Assembly (NCBI GenBank): GCA_002392625.1 | Contig: DGHJ01000069.1 | Location: 173 to 16,800 of the forward strand | DNA length: 16,628 nt | Reading direction: 5' to 3' | DNA from: Oscillospiraceae bacterium UBA3851 | GTDB taxonomy: Bacteria; Bacillota; Clostridia; Oscillospirales; Oscillospiraceae | Shown here: in pieces, positions 6,673-12,550 of the stretch | Position numbering within the stretch: the first letter of the stretch is position 1 | How the letters are laid out: each line of letters begins with the position of its first letter | Notes under the pieces: generated by a model | Seen by the model: only the letters and a program-made list of their open reading frames with translations | What the model was told of the DNA's origin: nothing | The model's database searches: none | Translations under genes and position numbers: made by a program

Positions 6673-6927
6673 ATGCACACTGTTATGATCATCGTCACCG
6701 TCCTGCAGCTTCTGGTGGGCCTCGCCCTCGTGGCCATCGTGCTGTTCCAGTCCGGCAAGAGCCAGGGTCTGTCCGGCACCATCGGCGGCATTGCCGATTC
6801 CTACATGGCCAAGAGCAAGGCCAAGTCCATGGATGCCAAGCTGGCCAGAGCCACCAAGTGGGTCGCCGCCGCTTTCATCGTGCTGACCGTGGCTCTCAAC
6901 TGCATGGCCGCTGCCGGCGTGAGATAA
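6673..6927 (+). CDS. secG: Preprotein translocase subunit SecG
   Basis: This small 84-residue membrane protein is the accessory third subunit of SecYEG and aids SecA-driven translocation. Two membrane helices are visible, about residues 4-24 (MIIVTVLQLLVGLALVAIVL) and 60-80 (VAAAFIVLTVALNCMAAAG). They are joined by the family loop FQSGKSQGLSGTIGG and a Lys-rich cytoplasmic stretch. ATG 6673 is chosen for GAAGGAG 8 bases upstream and because the N-terminal helix begins directly after it; an earlier in-frame ATG at 6631 would add residues unlike the family. It appears monocistronic, with its own promoter and terminator. secA lies 4.5 kb upstream on the same strand. Confidence 0.93.
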   Translation: MHTVMIIVTVLQLLVGLALVAIVLFQSGKSQGLSGTIGGIADSYMAKSKAKSMDAKLARATKWVAAAFIVLTVALNCMAAAGVR

Positions 6928-6944
6928 ACGTCCTTTCTCAAGCC

Positions 6945-6978
6945 AAAAACTGCGCTGTCATATGACAGCGCAGTTTTT
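6945..6978. terminator. Bidirectional intrinsic terminator between secG and the zinc-ribbon gene
   Basis: This is a perfect 34-base palindrome with arms AAAAACTGCGCTGTCAT and its complement (6945-6961/6962-6978). The tip would open to a CATATG-sized loop. A on one side and T on the other give U-tracts for both strands. It serves secG on plus and the gene ending at 6984 on minus. Confidence 0.92.
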
Positions 6979-6983
6979 CTTAT

Positions 6984-7484
6984 TTACCAGCCGCCGATGG
7001 TGGAAAGAACGCTCATGGCCACCACGGTCAGGGCAGCCATGAGGATGGCGACGACGATGAAGGTCACCAGGCAGCCCGCGGGGCTTCTCTTCTGCGGCTC
7101 GTTGACCCGCGCCCTCTGCACGGGTGCGCTCTGGGCCGGCGGAAATTTGGAGTGGGGCGCCGGGCCGGTGGGCCTGGGGGCGGGTCCTGTGGGGCGGGGC
7201 GCTGCGCCGGCGGGCCGGGGCGCCGAGCCGGAGCGGCTGCCCTGGCGGGCCTGGTCCTCGTAGCAGACCTTCTCCTCATGACACTCCTTCTGCTCAAAGC
7301 ACACCTTCCCCTGGGCATGGTGCTGCCGCTTCTCAAAGGCGGCGTCGGTCATATGCTGCACGGTGCCGTCAGAGCGGACGCTCTCCCGCTTGGGCGGCCG
7401 ATTGTAGGCGCCGCAGTTGGGGCAGCAGCCCTCCTTCTCATAGCGATAGATGGTGCCGCAAGCTTTGCAATGGATGGTCGCCAT
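6984..7484 (-). CDS. Zinc-ribbon protein with proline-rich linker and C-terminal membrane anchor, unknown function
   Basis: I do not recognise this 166-residue protein beyond its architecture. The N-terminus is a zinc ribbon with Cys6, Cys9, Cys21 and Cys24 (CKACG and CPNCG). Residues 55-78 hold a second Cys/His-rich patch with Cys62, Cys68 and Cys74 at six-residue intervals, in the near-repeats KVCFEQ and KVCYED, with His55, His56 and His69. Residues 86-117 are a Pro/Ala/Arg linker with the tandem unit PRPTGPA. Residues 138-160 are a hydrophobic helix (CLVTFIVVAILMAALTVVAM), so the protein is probably tail-anchored with its zinc ribbon in the cytoplasm. ATG 7484 is chosen for the upstream purine-rich GAGAGGGGG and because the ribbon starts there; the open frame continues upstream through the promoter. 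It stands alone between two terminators. Function cannot be assigned. Confidence 0.8.
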   Translation of the reverse strand: MATIHCKACGTIYRYEKEGCCPNCGAYNRPPKRESVRSDGTVQHMTDAAFEKRQHHAQGKVCFEQKECHEEKVCYEDQARQGSRSGSAPRPAGAAPRPTGPAPRPTGPAPHSKFPPAQSAPVQRARVNEPQKRSPAGCLVTFIVVAILMAALTVVAMSVLSTIGGW

Positions 7485-7534
7485 TCCCGCATCCCCCTCT
7501 CTTTGTCTGCACAGGCGGGGTCTCTTGTACGTAT

Positions 7535-7564
7535 AGTATAACATATGCGCCCCCGGTTTGGCAA
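7535..7564 (-). promoter_or_regulatory. Probable promoter of the zinc-ribbon gene
   Basis: On the minus strand TTGCCA (7559-7564) and TATACT (7535-7540) are separated by 18 bases, the latter preceded by a TG-containing GT. It starts 7 bases beyond the terminator of the ribosomal operon, so the gene is insulated from that operon. Confidence 0.65.
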
Positions 7565-7571
7565 GACCATG

Positions 7572-7619
7572 AAAAACACCCTTTTCTATGGGCACAATTC
7601 CATAGAAAAGGGTGTTTTT
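7572..7619 (-). terminator. Terminator of the ribosomal protein operon
   Basis: There is a perfect 20-bp stem, arms 7572-7591 and 7600-7619, with an 8-base loop. On the minus strand it lies 16 bases after the rplQ stop and ends in a run of five U. It marks the end of the long operon that starts beyond the right edge of the window. Confidence 0.93.
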
Positions 7620-7635
7620 GTGCGTTCAGATCCGC

Positions 7636-7980
7636 TTACTTGACCAGCTCGATGATGGCGGTCTCAGCGGCGTCGCCGCGGCGGATGCCGCTGCGGATGA
7701 TGCGGGTGTAACCGCCGTTGCGCTCGGCATATTCAGGCGCGATCTGCTTGAACAGCTTGTTGGCCACGTCCTCTCTGGTGATGAAGGCCAGAGCCTGACG
7801 GTAAGCGGCCAGGTCGCCCTTCTTGCCGAGGGTAATCATCTTCTCGGCCATGGGCTTGATCTCCTTGGCGCGGGTGACAGTAGTCTCCATCCGGCCGTTG
7901 TCCAGGAAATCGGTGACCTGCTGACGGAGCATCGCCATACGCTGATCGGTGGTCTTACCGAGCTTACGAGTTCCGGGCAT
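7636..7980 (-). CDS. rplQ: 50S ribosomal protein L17
   Basis: L17 is a large-subunit protein near the peptide exit side. It has 114 residues, normal for the bacterial short form. The N-terminus MPGTRKLGKTTDQRMAMLRQ and the C-terminal GGYTRIIRSGIRRGDAAETAIIELV are characteristic. GGAGGA lies upstream of the ATG. It is the last gene of the alpha operon, following rpoA by 46 bases, as in most bacteria, and a strong terminator follows it. Confidence 0.97.
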   Translation of the reverse strand: MPGTRKLGKTTDQRMAMLRQQVTDFLDNGRMETTVTRAKEIKPMAEKMITLGKKGDLAAYRQALAFITREDVANKLFKQIAPEYAERNGGYTRIIRSGIRRGDAAETAIIELVK

Positions 7981-8003
7981 ATCAGTTTCCTCCTTGTCAG
8001 GAT

Positions 8004-8022
8004 ATTCCGCGCGGGGCGGAAT
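8004..8022 (-). other. Intercistronic hairpin between rpoA and rplQ
   Basis: The 7-bp arms ATTCCGC and GCGGAAT (8004-8010/8016-8022) enclose a 5-base loop, a few bases upstream of the rplQ ribosome binding site. It has no T-run and may tune translation or mRNA processing between the two genes. Confidence 0.4.
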
Positions 8023-8026
8023 GCAG

Positions 8027-8980
8027 TTAGTTGTTCTCTTCGCTGGCCAGGGTCAGGCCCATCATCGCCAGCTTGTTGATGACTTCCTCCAGAGACTTGC
8101 GTCCCAGGTTGCGCACCTTCATCATCTCGTCCTCGGTCTTGGAAATCAGATCCTCGACGGTGTTGATATTGGCGCGCTTGAGGCAGTTGAAGCTGCGGAC
8201 GGACAGGTCCAGCTCCTCGATGGTCAGCTCCAGCACCTTGTCGCGCTGATCGGTGGGCTTCTCCACCACGGTGGACTTGTCGCCCAGGGTGTCGCTCAGA
8301 TCGGTGAACAGGGTGAAGTGGTCACAGAGGATCTTGGCGCCCAGGGACACGGCGTCACGGGCGGAAATGGTGGAATCCGTCCAGACCTCCAGCGTCAGCT
8401 TGTCGAAGTCCGTCATGTTGCCCACGCGGGTGTTCTCCACGGTGTAGTTGACCTTGTTCACGGGTGTGTACAGAGAGTCAATGGGGATCACGCCGATGAC
8501 GCCGCCCCGCAGGGCCTTGTTCTGATCGGCGGACACGTAGCCGCGTCCGTGGTTCAGGGTGATCTCCATGCTCAGCGTGGCGCCCACGTCCAGGGTTGCG
8601 ATGTGCAGCTCAGGATTCAGCACCTCCACCTCGCCATCGCTCTTGATGTCGGCGGCGGTTACTTCGCAGGGGCCGGCGGCCTCGATAAAGACCGTCTTGG
8701 TGCCCTCGCAATACAGCTTGGTCAGCAGGCTCTTGACGTTCAGGACGATCTCCGTCACATCCTCCTTCACGCCGGGGATGGTGGAGAACTCGTGCTGGAC
8801 GCCTGCGATCTTGATGCTGGTGGCTGCCGTGCCGGGCAGGGAGGCCAGCATGGTGCGGCGCAGCGCGTTGCCGAGGGTGATGCCGTAGCCGCGCTCCAGG
8901 GGCTCGATTACATACTTTCCATAGGAGGCATCGCCGGGTGTTTCGATACACTCGATCTGGGGCTTCTCAATTTCGATCAT
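8027..8980 (-). CDS. rpoA: DNA-directed RNA polymerase subunit alpha
   Basis: This 317-residue subunit dimerises to scaffold RNA polymerase and contacts UP elements and activators through its C-terminal domain. The N-terminal domain has GYGITLGNALRRTMLASLPG at about residues 31-50. The C-terminal domain (about 240-310) has IEELDLSVRSFNCLKRANI and VRNLGRKSLEEVINKL, the helix-hairpin-helix DNA-binding part. ATG 8980 is chosen because AAAGGAGGG precedes it and MIEIEKPQIE is the family start; 11 extra residues upstream are spurious. It sits between rpsD and rplQ, with an 84-base gap on the rpsD side containing a hairpin. Confidence 0.98.
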   Translation of the reverse strand: MIEIEKPQIECIETPGDASYGKYVIEPLERGYGITLGNALRRTMLASLPGTAATSIKIAGVQHEFSTIPGVKEDVTEIVLNVKSLLTKLYCEGTKTVFIEAAGPCEVTAADIKSDGEVEVLNPELHIATLDVGATLSMEITLNHGRGYVSADQNKALRGGVIGVIPIDSLYTPVNKVNYTVENTRVGNMTDFDKLTLEVWTDSTISARDAVSLGAKILCDHFTLFTDLSDTLGDKSTVVEKPTDQRDKVLELTIEELDLSVRSFNCLKRANINTVEDLISKTEDEMMKVRNLGRKSLEEVINKLAMMGLTLASEENN

Positions 8981-9006
8981 GCAGTACCCTCCTTTATTGT
9001 CATTAC

Positions 9007-9027
9007 GGCGCAAGCGAAACTCGCGCC
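9007..9027 (-). other. Hairpin in the rpsD-rpoA gap
   Basis: On the minus strand GGCGCGAG and CTTGCGCC form an 8-bp stem with one G-U wobble and a 5-base loop (arms 9007-9014/9020-9027). It lies about 26 bases upstream of the rpoA start in an 84-base gap that is long for this operon. The wobble fits minus-strand RNA. It could be a translational control or processing site. Confidence 0.4.
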
Positions 9028-9064
9028 AACCTTGATTCGTTTGCCTGTGAGGGTCGGAGCCCTA

Positions 9065-9667
9065 TTACTTGGAGTACAACTCGACGATGAGGTGCTCCTC
9101 AATGGGCATGTCGATGTCCTCGCGGGCAGGCAGCTTGGCGACAGTGCCCTTCAGGGCGGTCTTGTCGCGCTCCAGCCACTGGGGAACGGTGACCATAGGA
9201 GCATCTTCGGCGGTCAGGCGCTTGAACGCCGCGGAGGAGCGGCTGCTCTCCTTGACCTCGATCACATCGCCCACACGAACCAGATAGGAGGGGATGTTCA
9301 CCTTCTGACCGTTCACGGTGAAGTGAGCGTGGTTCACCAGCTGACGGGCCTCGCGGCGGGTCATGGCGAAGCCCAGACGGTACACCACGTTGTCCAGACG
9401 GCGCTCAACCAGGCTCAGCAGGTTCTCACCGGTCTTGCCGGGCATGCGGGAGGCCTTCTCATAGTACATATGGAACTGCTTCTCCAGGATGCCGTAGACA
9501 AACTTGACCTTCTGCTTCTCATTCAACTGAACAGCATACTCGCTCTTCTTCTTTCTCATCTGGCCGCCGGGGTTGCGCTTGGTCTCCTTCTTGGAGTAAC
9601 CCATGACGGTAGGAGAAATGCCCAGCGCCTTGCAGCGCTTGGCGATCGGCTGCATATTCTTAGCCAT
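9065..9667 (-). CDS. rpsD: 30S ribosomal protein S4
   Basis: This 200-residue primary 16S rRNA-binding protein initiates 30S assembly. It contains the S4 RNA-binding domain RRLDNVVYRLGFAMTRREARQLVNHAHFTVNGQKVNIPSYLVRVGDVIEV in the middle, at about residues 88-140, and EKQKVKFVYGILEKQF before it. Only one cysteine (Cys12) is present in the N-terminal region, so this is the zinc-free form. GGAGG precedes the ATG at 9667. Spacing to rpsK is 22 bases. In several bacteria S4 is the repressor of the alpha operon; no S4 site could be recognised here. Confidence 0.97.
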   Translation of the reverse strand: MAKNMQPIAKRCKALGISPTVMGYSKKETKRNPGGQMRKKKSEYAVQLNEKQKVKFVYGILEKQFHMYYEKASRMPGKTGENLLSLVERRLDNVVYRLGFAMTRREARQLVNHAHFTVNGQKVNIPSYLVRVGDVIEVKESSRSSAAFKRLTAEDAPMVTVPQWLERDKTALKGTVAKLPAREDIDMPIEEHLIVELYSK

Positions 9668-9689
9668 AATCTAAATCCTCCTTCTCAAC

Positions 9690-10094
9690 TTACACGCGAC
9701 GACGCTTGGGGGGACGGCATCCGTTGTGGGGGATGGGGGTGACGTCCTTGATCATCGTCACTTCCAGACCCACGGCCTGCAGGGCGCGGATGGCAGCCTC
9801 ACGACCCTGGCCGGGGCCCTTCACGAAGACCTCGACGGTCTTCAGGCCGTGCTCCATGGCCGCCTTGGCAGCGGTCTCGGCAGCACTCTGTGCAGCAAAG
9901 GGGGTGGACTTCTTGCTACCACGGAAACCCAGGCCGCCGGAGGAGGCCCAGCTCAGAGCGTTGCCCTGAGAGTCGGTAACGGTAACCATGGTGTTGTTGA
10001 AGGAAGAACGGATATGGACCTGTCCCTTTTCAACGTTTTTCTTTTCACGACGGCGGCGAACGACCTTCTTGCCGCTGTTCTTAGCAGTAGCCAT
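9690..10094 (-). CDS. rpsK: 30S ribosomal protein S11
   Basis: S11 lines the platform of the small subunit near the mRNA exit. It has 134 residues, normal for the family. Clear signatures are GQVHIRSSFNNTMVTVTDSQG, SSGGLGFRGSKKSTPFAAQ and the C-terminal DVTPIPHNGCRPPKRRRV. A basic N-terminal extension (VVRRRREKKNVEKG) is usual in Firmicutes. It lies between rpsM and rpsD with 17- and 22-base gaps. Confidence 0.98.
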   Translation of the reverse strand: MATAKNSGKKVVRRRREKKNVEKGQVHIRSSFNNTMVTVTDSQGNALSWASSGGLGFRGSKKSTPFAAQSAAETAAKAAMEHGLKTVEVFVKGPGQGREAAIRALQAVGLEVTMIKDVTPIPHNGCRPPKRRRV

Positions 10095-10111
10095 ACTTGA
10101 TTCTCCCCTCC

Positions 10112-10480
10112 TTACTTCTTCTTGTTAGCAATGGTCTTCTTGGGACCCTTGCGGGTACGGGCGTTGGTCTTGCTGCGCTGGCCGCGCACGGGCAGACCGC
10201 GGCGATGACGGGTGCCGCGATAGCAGCCGATCTCGGTCAGGCGCTTGATGTCCAGCGCCACCTGACGGCGCAGGTCGCCTTCCACCACGTAGCCGTGGTC
10301 AATGGCCTCACGGAGCTTGTTCTCCTCAGCCTCGGTCAGGTCCTTCACGCGGGTGTCGGGGTTGATGCCCGTCTGCGCCAGGATGTCCTGGGCGCTCTTT
10401 CTGCCAATGCCATAGATATAGGTCAAACCGATTTCGATTCGCTTATCCTTGGGCAGGTCAATACCGGCAATACGTGCCAT
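10112..10480 (-). CDS. rpsM: 30S ribosomal protein S13
   Basis: S13 sits in the head of the small subunit and forms bridges to the large subunit. It has 122 residues, the usual size. It starts MARIAGIDLPKDKRIEIGLTY, contains the helix-hairpin-helix IYGIGRKSAQDIL, and ends in the basic RGQRSKTNARTRKGPKKT tail that contacts P-site tRNA. GGAGGTG precedes the ATG. rpmJ is 25 bases upstream. Confidence 0.98.
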   Translation of the reverse strand: MARIAGIDLPKDKRIEIGLTYIYGIGRKSAQDILAQTGINPDTRVKDLTEAEENKLREAIDHGYVVEGDLRRQVALDIKRLTEIGCYRGTRHRRGLPVRGQRSKTNARTRKGPKKTIANKKK

Positions 10481-10505
10481 AATTCAAAGCACCTCCACTT
10501 TCTGA

Positions 10506-10619
10506 TTAGCCCTGGCGCTGCTTGTGCTTGGGATTCTCGCAAATGACCATGACACGGCCTTTGCGGCGGATGACCTTGCACTTTTCGCACATGGGCTTCA
10601 CGGACGGTCTAACTTTCAT
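10506..10619 (-). CDS. rpmJ: 50S ribosomal protein L36
   Basis: A 37-residue protein is read directly from the minus strand: MKVRPSVKPMCEKCKVIRRK and then GRVMVICENPKHKQRQG. The zinc-ribbon ligands Cys11, Cys14, Cys27 and His32 are all present, so this is the zinc-binding form. AGGAGG lies upstream of the ATG at 10619. It lies between infA (13-base gap) and rpsM (25-base gap), the canonical position. Confidence 0.97.
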   Translation of the reverse strand: MKVRPSVKPMCEKCKVIRRKGRVMVICENPKHKQRQG

Positions 10620-10632
10620 GTTTTTTAACCTC

Positions 10633-10851
10633 CTACTTACTACGCCAGGTAATCCGGCCACGGGTCAGATCGTAGGGTGACATCTCCACCGTCACCTTGT
10701 CGCCGGGCAGAATCCTGATGAAATTCATTCTGAGCTTTCCGGAAATATGCGCCAATATCGTGTGTCCATTTCCAATGTCTACTTGGAATGTGGTGTTGGG
10801 CAGGGACTCAAGGACCACGCCCTCAACTTCGATCATATCGGATTTTGCCAA
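10633..10851 (-). CDS. infA: Translation initiation factor IF-1, TTG start
   Basis: This 72-residue OB-fold factor occupies the 30S A site during initiation. It contains VEGVVLESLPNTTFQVDIGNG and HISGKLRMNFIRILPGDKV, and ends YDLTRGRITWRSK. The start is TTG (10849-10851), which gives the normal family N-terminus MAKSDMIEVEG; the first ATG would drop five residues. AGGAGGG lies 8 bases upstream of the TTG, inside the end of the preceding KOW-domain gene, whose TAA is one base away. That argues for translational coupling. A non-AUG start on an initiation factor gene is unusual. Confidence 0.96.
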   Translation of the reverse strand: MAKSDMIEVEGVVLESLPNTTFQVDIGNGHTILAHISGKLRMNFIRILPGDKVTVEMSPYDLTRGRITWRSK

Positions 10852-10852
10852 G

Positions 10853-11137
10853 TTACGATCCCTCCTGGTCTGGATTGCCGCTGCTCCAGGCAGCTATGGC
10901 TCTACGAAGCTCGCTGTTTGTGACTTTTTCGTCGCTTCTGATCTTCTCGGCGGCAGGGCTTGCGCTCTCCCCGATCAGCTCCACGTGCTTGCGCCGCTTG
11001 CGCTTGGGGTTTTCCAGTCGCCTTTTCTTGCCGTCGGCCAGCAGGAGGAAGTCACCCTCCGTTGCAAGAACGAAGAAGTAACTTCCCGCATCCCTGCCGG
11101 CGATTGCTTTTACGATGTGTGATTTCGCAATGTCCAT
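10853..11137 (-). CDS. KOW-domain RNA-binding protein (L14E/L6E/L27E-like)
   Basis: This 94-residue basic protein sits between map and infA, where many Clostridia carry a KOW-domain protein loosely related to eukaryotic/archaeal L14E/L6E/L27E. Residues 1-55 fit the KOW barrel: IVKAIAGRDAGSYFFVLATEGDFLLLADGKKR, with Gly14 and the ADGKKR turn. A very basic patch follows (NPKRKRRKH), then a family-typical VELIGES. The C-terminal third is polar and likely flexible. ATG 11137 lies 3 bases after the map stop with only GGTG as a weak ribosome binding site, suggesting coupling to map. Its last codons contain the infA ribosome binding site. A role in ribosome or RNA binding is inferred from family and position; no defined function is known to me. 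Confidence 0.85.
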   Translation of the reverse strand: MDIAKSHIVKAIAGRDAGSYFFVLATEGDFLLLADGKKRRLENPKRKRRKHVELIGESASPAAEKIRSDEKVTNSELRRAIAAWSSGNPDQEGS

Positions 11138-11140
11138 ACG

Positions 11141-11902
11141 TTACACCAGTGACTTTTCGGGGTCCGTCAGAAGCTCCGGATCCCCGTCGGTGATGAGGAT
11201 GGTGTTCTCATAGTGCGCGGCGTTTTTCCCGTCGGCGGTTTTCACCGTCCAGCCGTCGCGCATCTGGATGATCGACGCCGTTCCGGCGTTCACCATGGGT
11301 TCCACGGCGATGGTCATGCCCCGCAGCAGGCGGGGGCCGTGGCCCGGCTCACCGTAATTGGGTACCTCAGGCGCCTCGTGCAAGTTCCGGCCCACGCCGT
11401 GACCGACGTATTCCCGGACGATGCTGAAGCCCTGGGCCTCCACATAGGTCTGGATCGCGTGGGAGATATCCTTGACGTGATACCCCTCTCTGGCGTACTT
11501 CATGCCCTCAAAAAAGCTCTGCTGGGTCACGCGGATGAGCCGCATGGCCTCGTCGGACACCTGCCCGCAGGGGTAGGTGCCGGCGCAGTCGCCGTGGAAG
11601 CCCCCGATGTAAGCCCCCACGTCCACGCTGACGATGTCGCCCTCGCGCAGCACCCGGTTGCCGGGGATGCCGTGGATGATCTCGTCGTTGACGCTGACAC
11701 AGGCGCTGGCGGGGAAGCCGCCGTAGTTGAGGAAGGACGGAGTCGCGCCCTGCGACTTGATGAACTCGAACACTGCTTTGTCAATTTGGTGGGTTGTTAC
11801 GCCGGGCTTTACCATTTCCCGTGCCACAGCACGGGCAGCCGCGGTAATTTTTCCCGCCCGGCGCATCAGATCGATCTCGCGGTTGGATTTCAGTGTAATC
11901 AT
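11141..11902 (-). CDS. map: Type I methionine aminopeptidase
   Basis: This 253-residue cytoplasmic metalloprotease removes N-terminal Met from nascent proteins. The five metal ligands of the pita-bread fold are visible: Asp94 (VSVDVGA), Asp105 (HGDCAGTY), His168 (GHGVGRN), Glu201 (AVEPMV) and Glu232 (AHYENTI). The substrate-side His77 (IIHGIP) and His175 (LHEAPEVPNYG) are also present. Length matches the short type Ia form with no N-terminal zinc finger. ATG 11902 overlaps the adk TGA by the sequence ATGA, so the two are translationally coupled. The KOW-domain gene follows 3 bases after the stop. Confidence 0.98.
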   Translation of the reverse strand: MITLKSNREIDLMRRAGKITAAARAVAREMVKPGVTTHQIDKAVFEFIKSQGATPSFLNYGGFPASACVSVNDEIIHGIPGNRVLREGDIVSVDVGAYIGGFHGDCAGTYPCGQVSDEAMRLIRVTQQSFFEGMKYAREGYHVKDISHAIQTYVEAQGFSIVREYVGHGVGRNLHEAPEVPNYGEPGHGPRLLRGMTIAVEPMVNAGTASIIQMRDGWTVKTADGKNAAHYENTILITDGDPELLTDPEKSLV

Positions 11903-12537
11903 AACTCACACCCCAACGCCGCGAGGATCGCCCGCGAGGTCTCGTCCACAGTGGGACGGTCCTCCACGGGTTTCAGAATCCCACGGGCCTCGTAGAAACC
12001 CTTGAGGGGCTCTGTCTCATTATGATAGACCGTCAGACGGTCCAGGACCGTCTCCGGCTTATCATCCTTGCGCTGCACCAGCCTGCCGCCGCAAACGTCA
12101 CACACGCCATAGACCTTGGAGGGAACGCTGACGATGTGATAGCTTGCACCGCAGGCCTCGCAGACACGGCGGCCGCTCATCCGCTCGACGATGCGCTCGT
12201 CGGGGATCTCGATGGCCACCACGGCATCGAACCTGATTCCGGCCGCCTCCAACGCTTCCGCCTGAGCCAGCGTGCGGGGCACGCCGTCCAGGATGTAGCC
12301 GTTTTCGCAGTCCGGCTCCTGCAAACGCTCGCTGATGATACCGATGATAACCTCATCGGGAACCAGGTGGCCGGCGTCCATGTACGCCTTGGCCCGGAGG
12401 CCCACAGGCGTCTCATTCTTGATGGCGGCACGGAGGATGTTGCCCGTGGAGATGGTGGGAATGCCCAGCTTCTCCTGCAGGATGGCAGCCTGCGTGCCCT
12501 TGCCGGCGCCGGGAGCGCCCAAAAGGATCAGTTTCAT
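11899..12537 (-). CDS. adk: Adenylate kinase, zinc LID form
   Basis: This 212-residue enzyme interconverts ATP + AMP and 2 ADP. The P-loop GAPGAGKGT is at residues 7-15. The AMP-binding region contains STGNILR (30-36) and DGVPRT (84-89). The LID holds four zinc cysteines, Cys126, Cys129, Cys146 and Cys149, as in Gram-positive long-form kinases. In the AMP site the usual DGFPRT carries Val86 instead of Phe, and the usual STGD has Asn33. It begins 13 bases after secY and ends in an ATGA overlap with map. The secY-adk-map order is standard in Firmicutes. Confidence 0.97.
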   Translation of the reverse strand: MKLILLGAPGAGKGTQAAILQEKLGIPTISTGNILRAAIKNETPVGLRAKAYMDAGHLVPDEVIIGIISERLQEPDCENGYILDGVPRTLAQAEALEAAGIRFDAVVAIEIPDERIVERMSGRRVCEACGASYHIVSVPSKVYGVCDVCGGRLVQRKDDKPETVLDRLTVYHNETEPLKGFYEARGILKPVEDRPTVDETSRAILAALGCEL

Positions 12538-12550
12538 TGTTTTGCACCTC

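Noticed and set aside
7949..9742. Very long plus-strand open frame opposite rplQ, rpoA and rpsD
   Set aside because: It is the complement of three certain genes in a GC-rich genome. Its translation is low-complexity Gly/Leu/Gln/His-rich with no family resemblance and no ribosome binding site.
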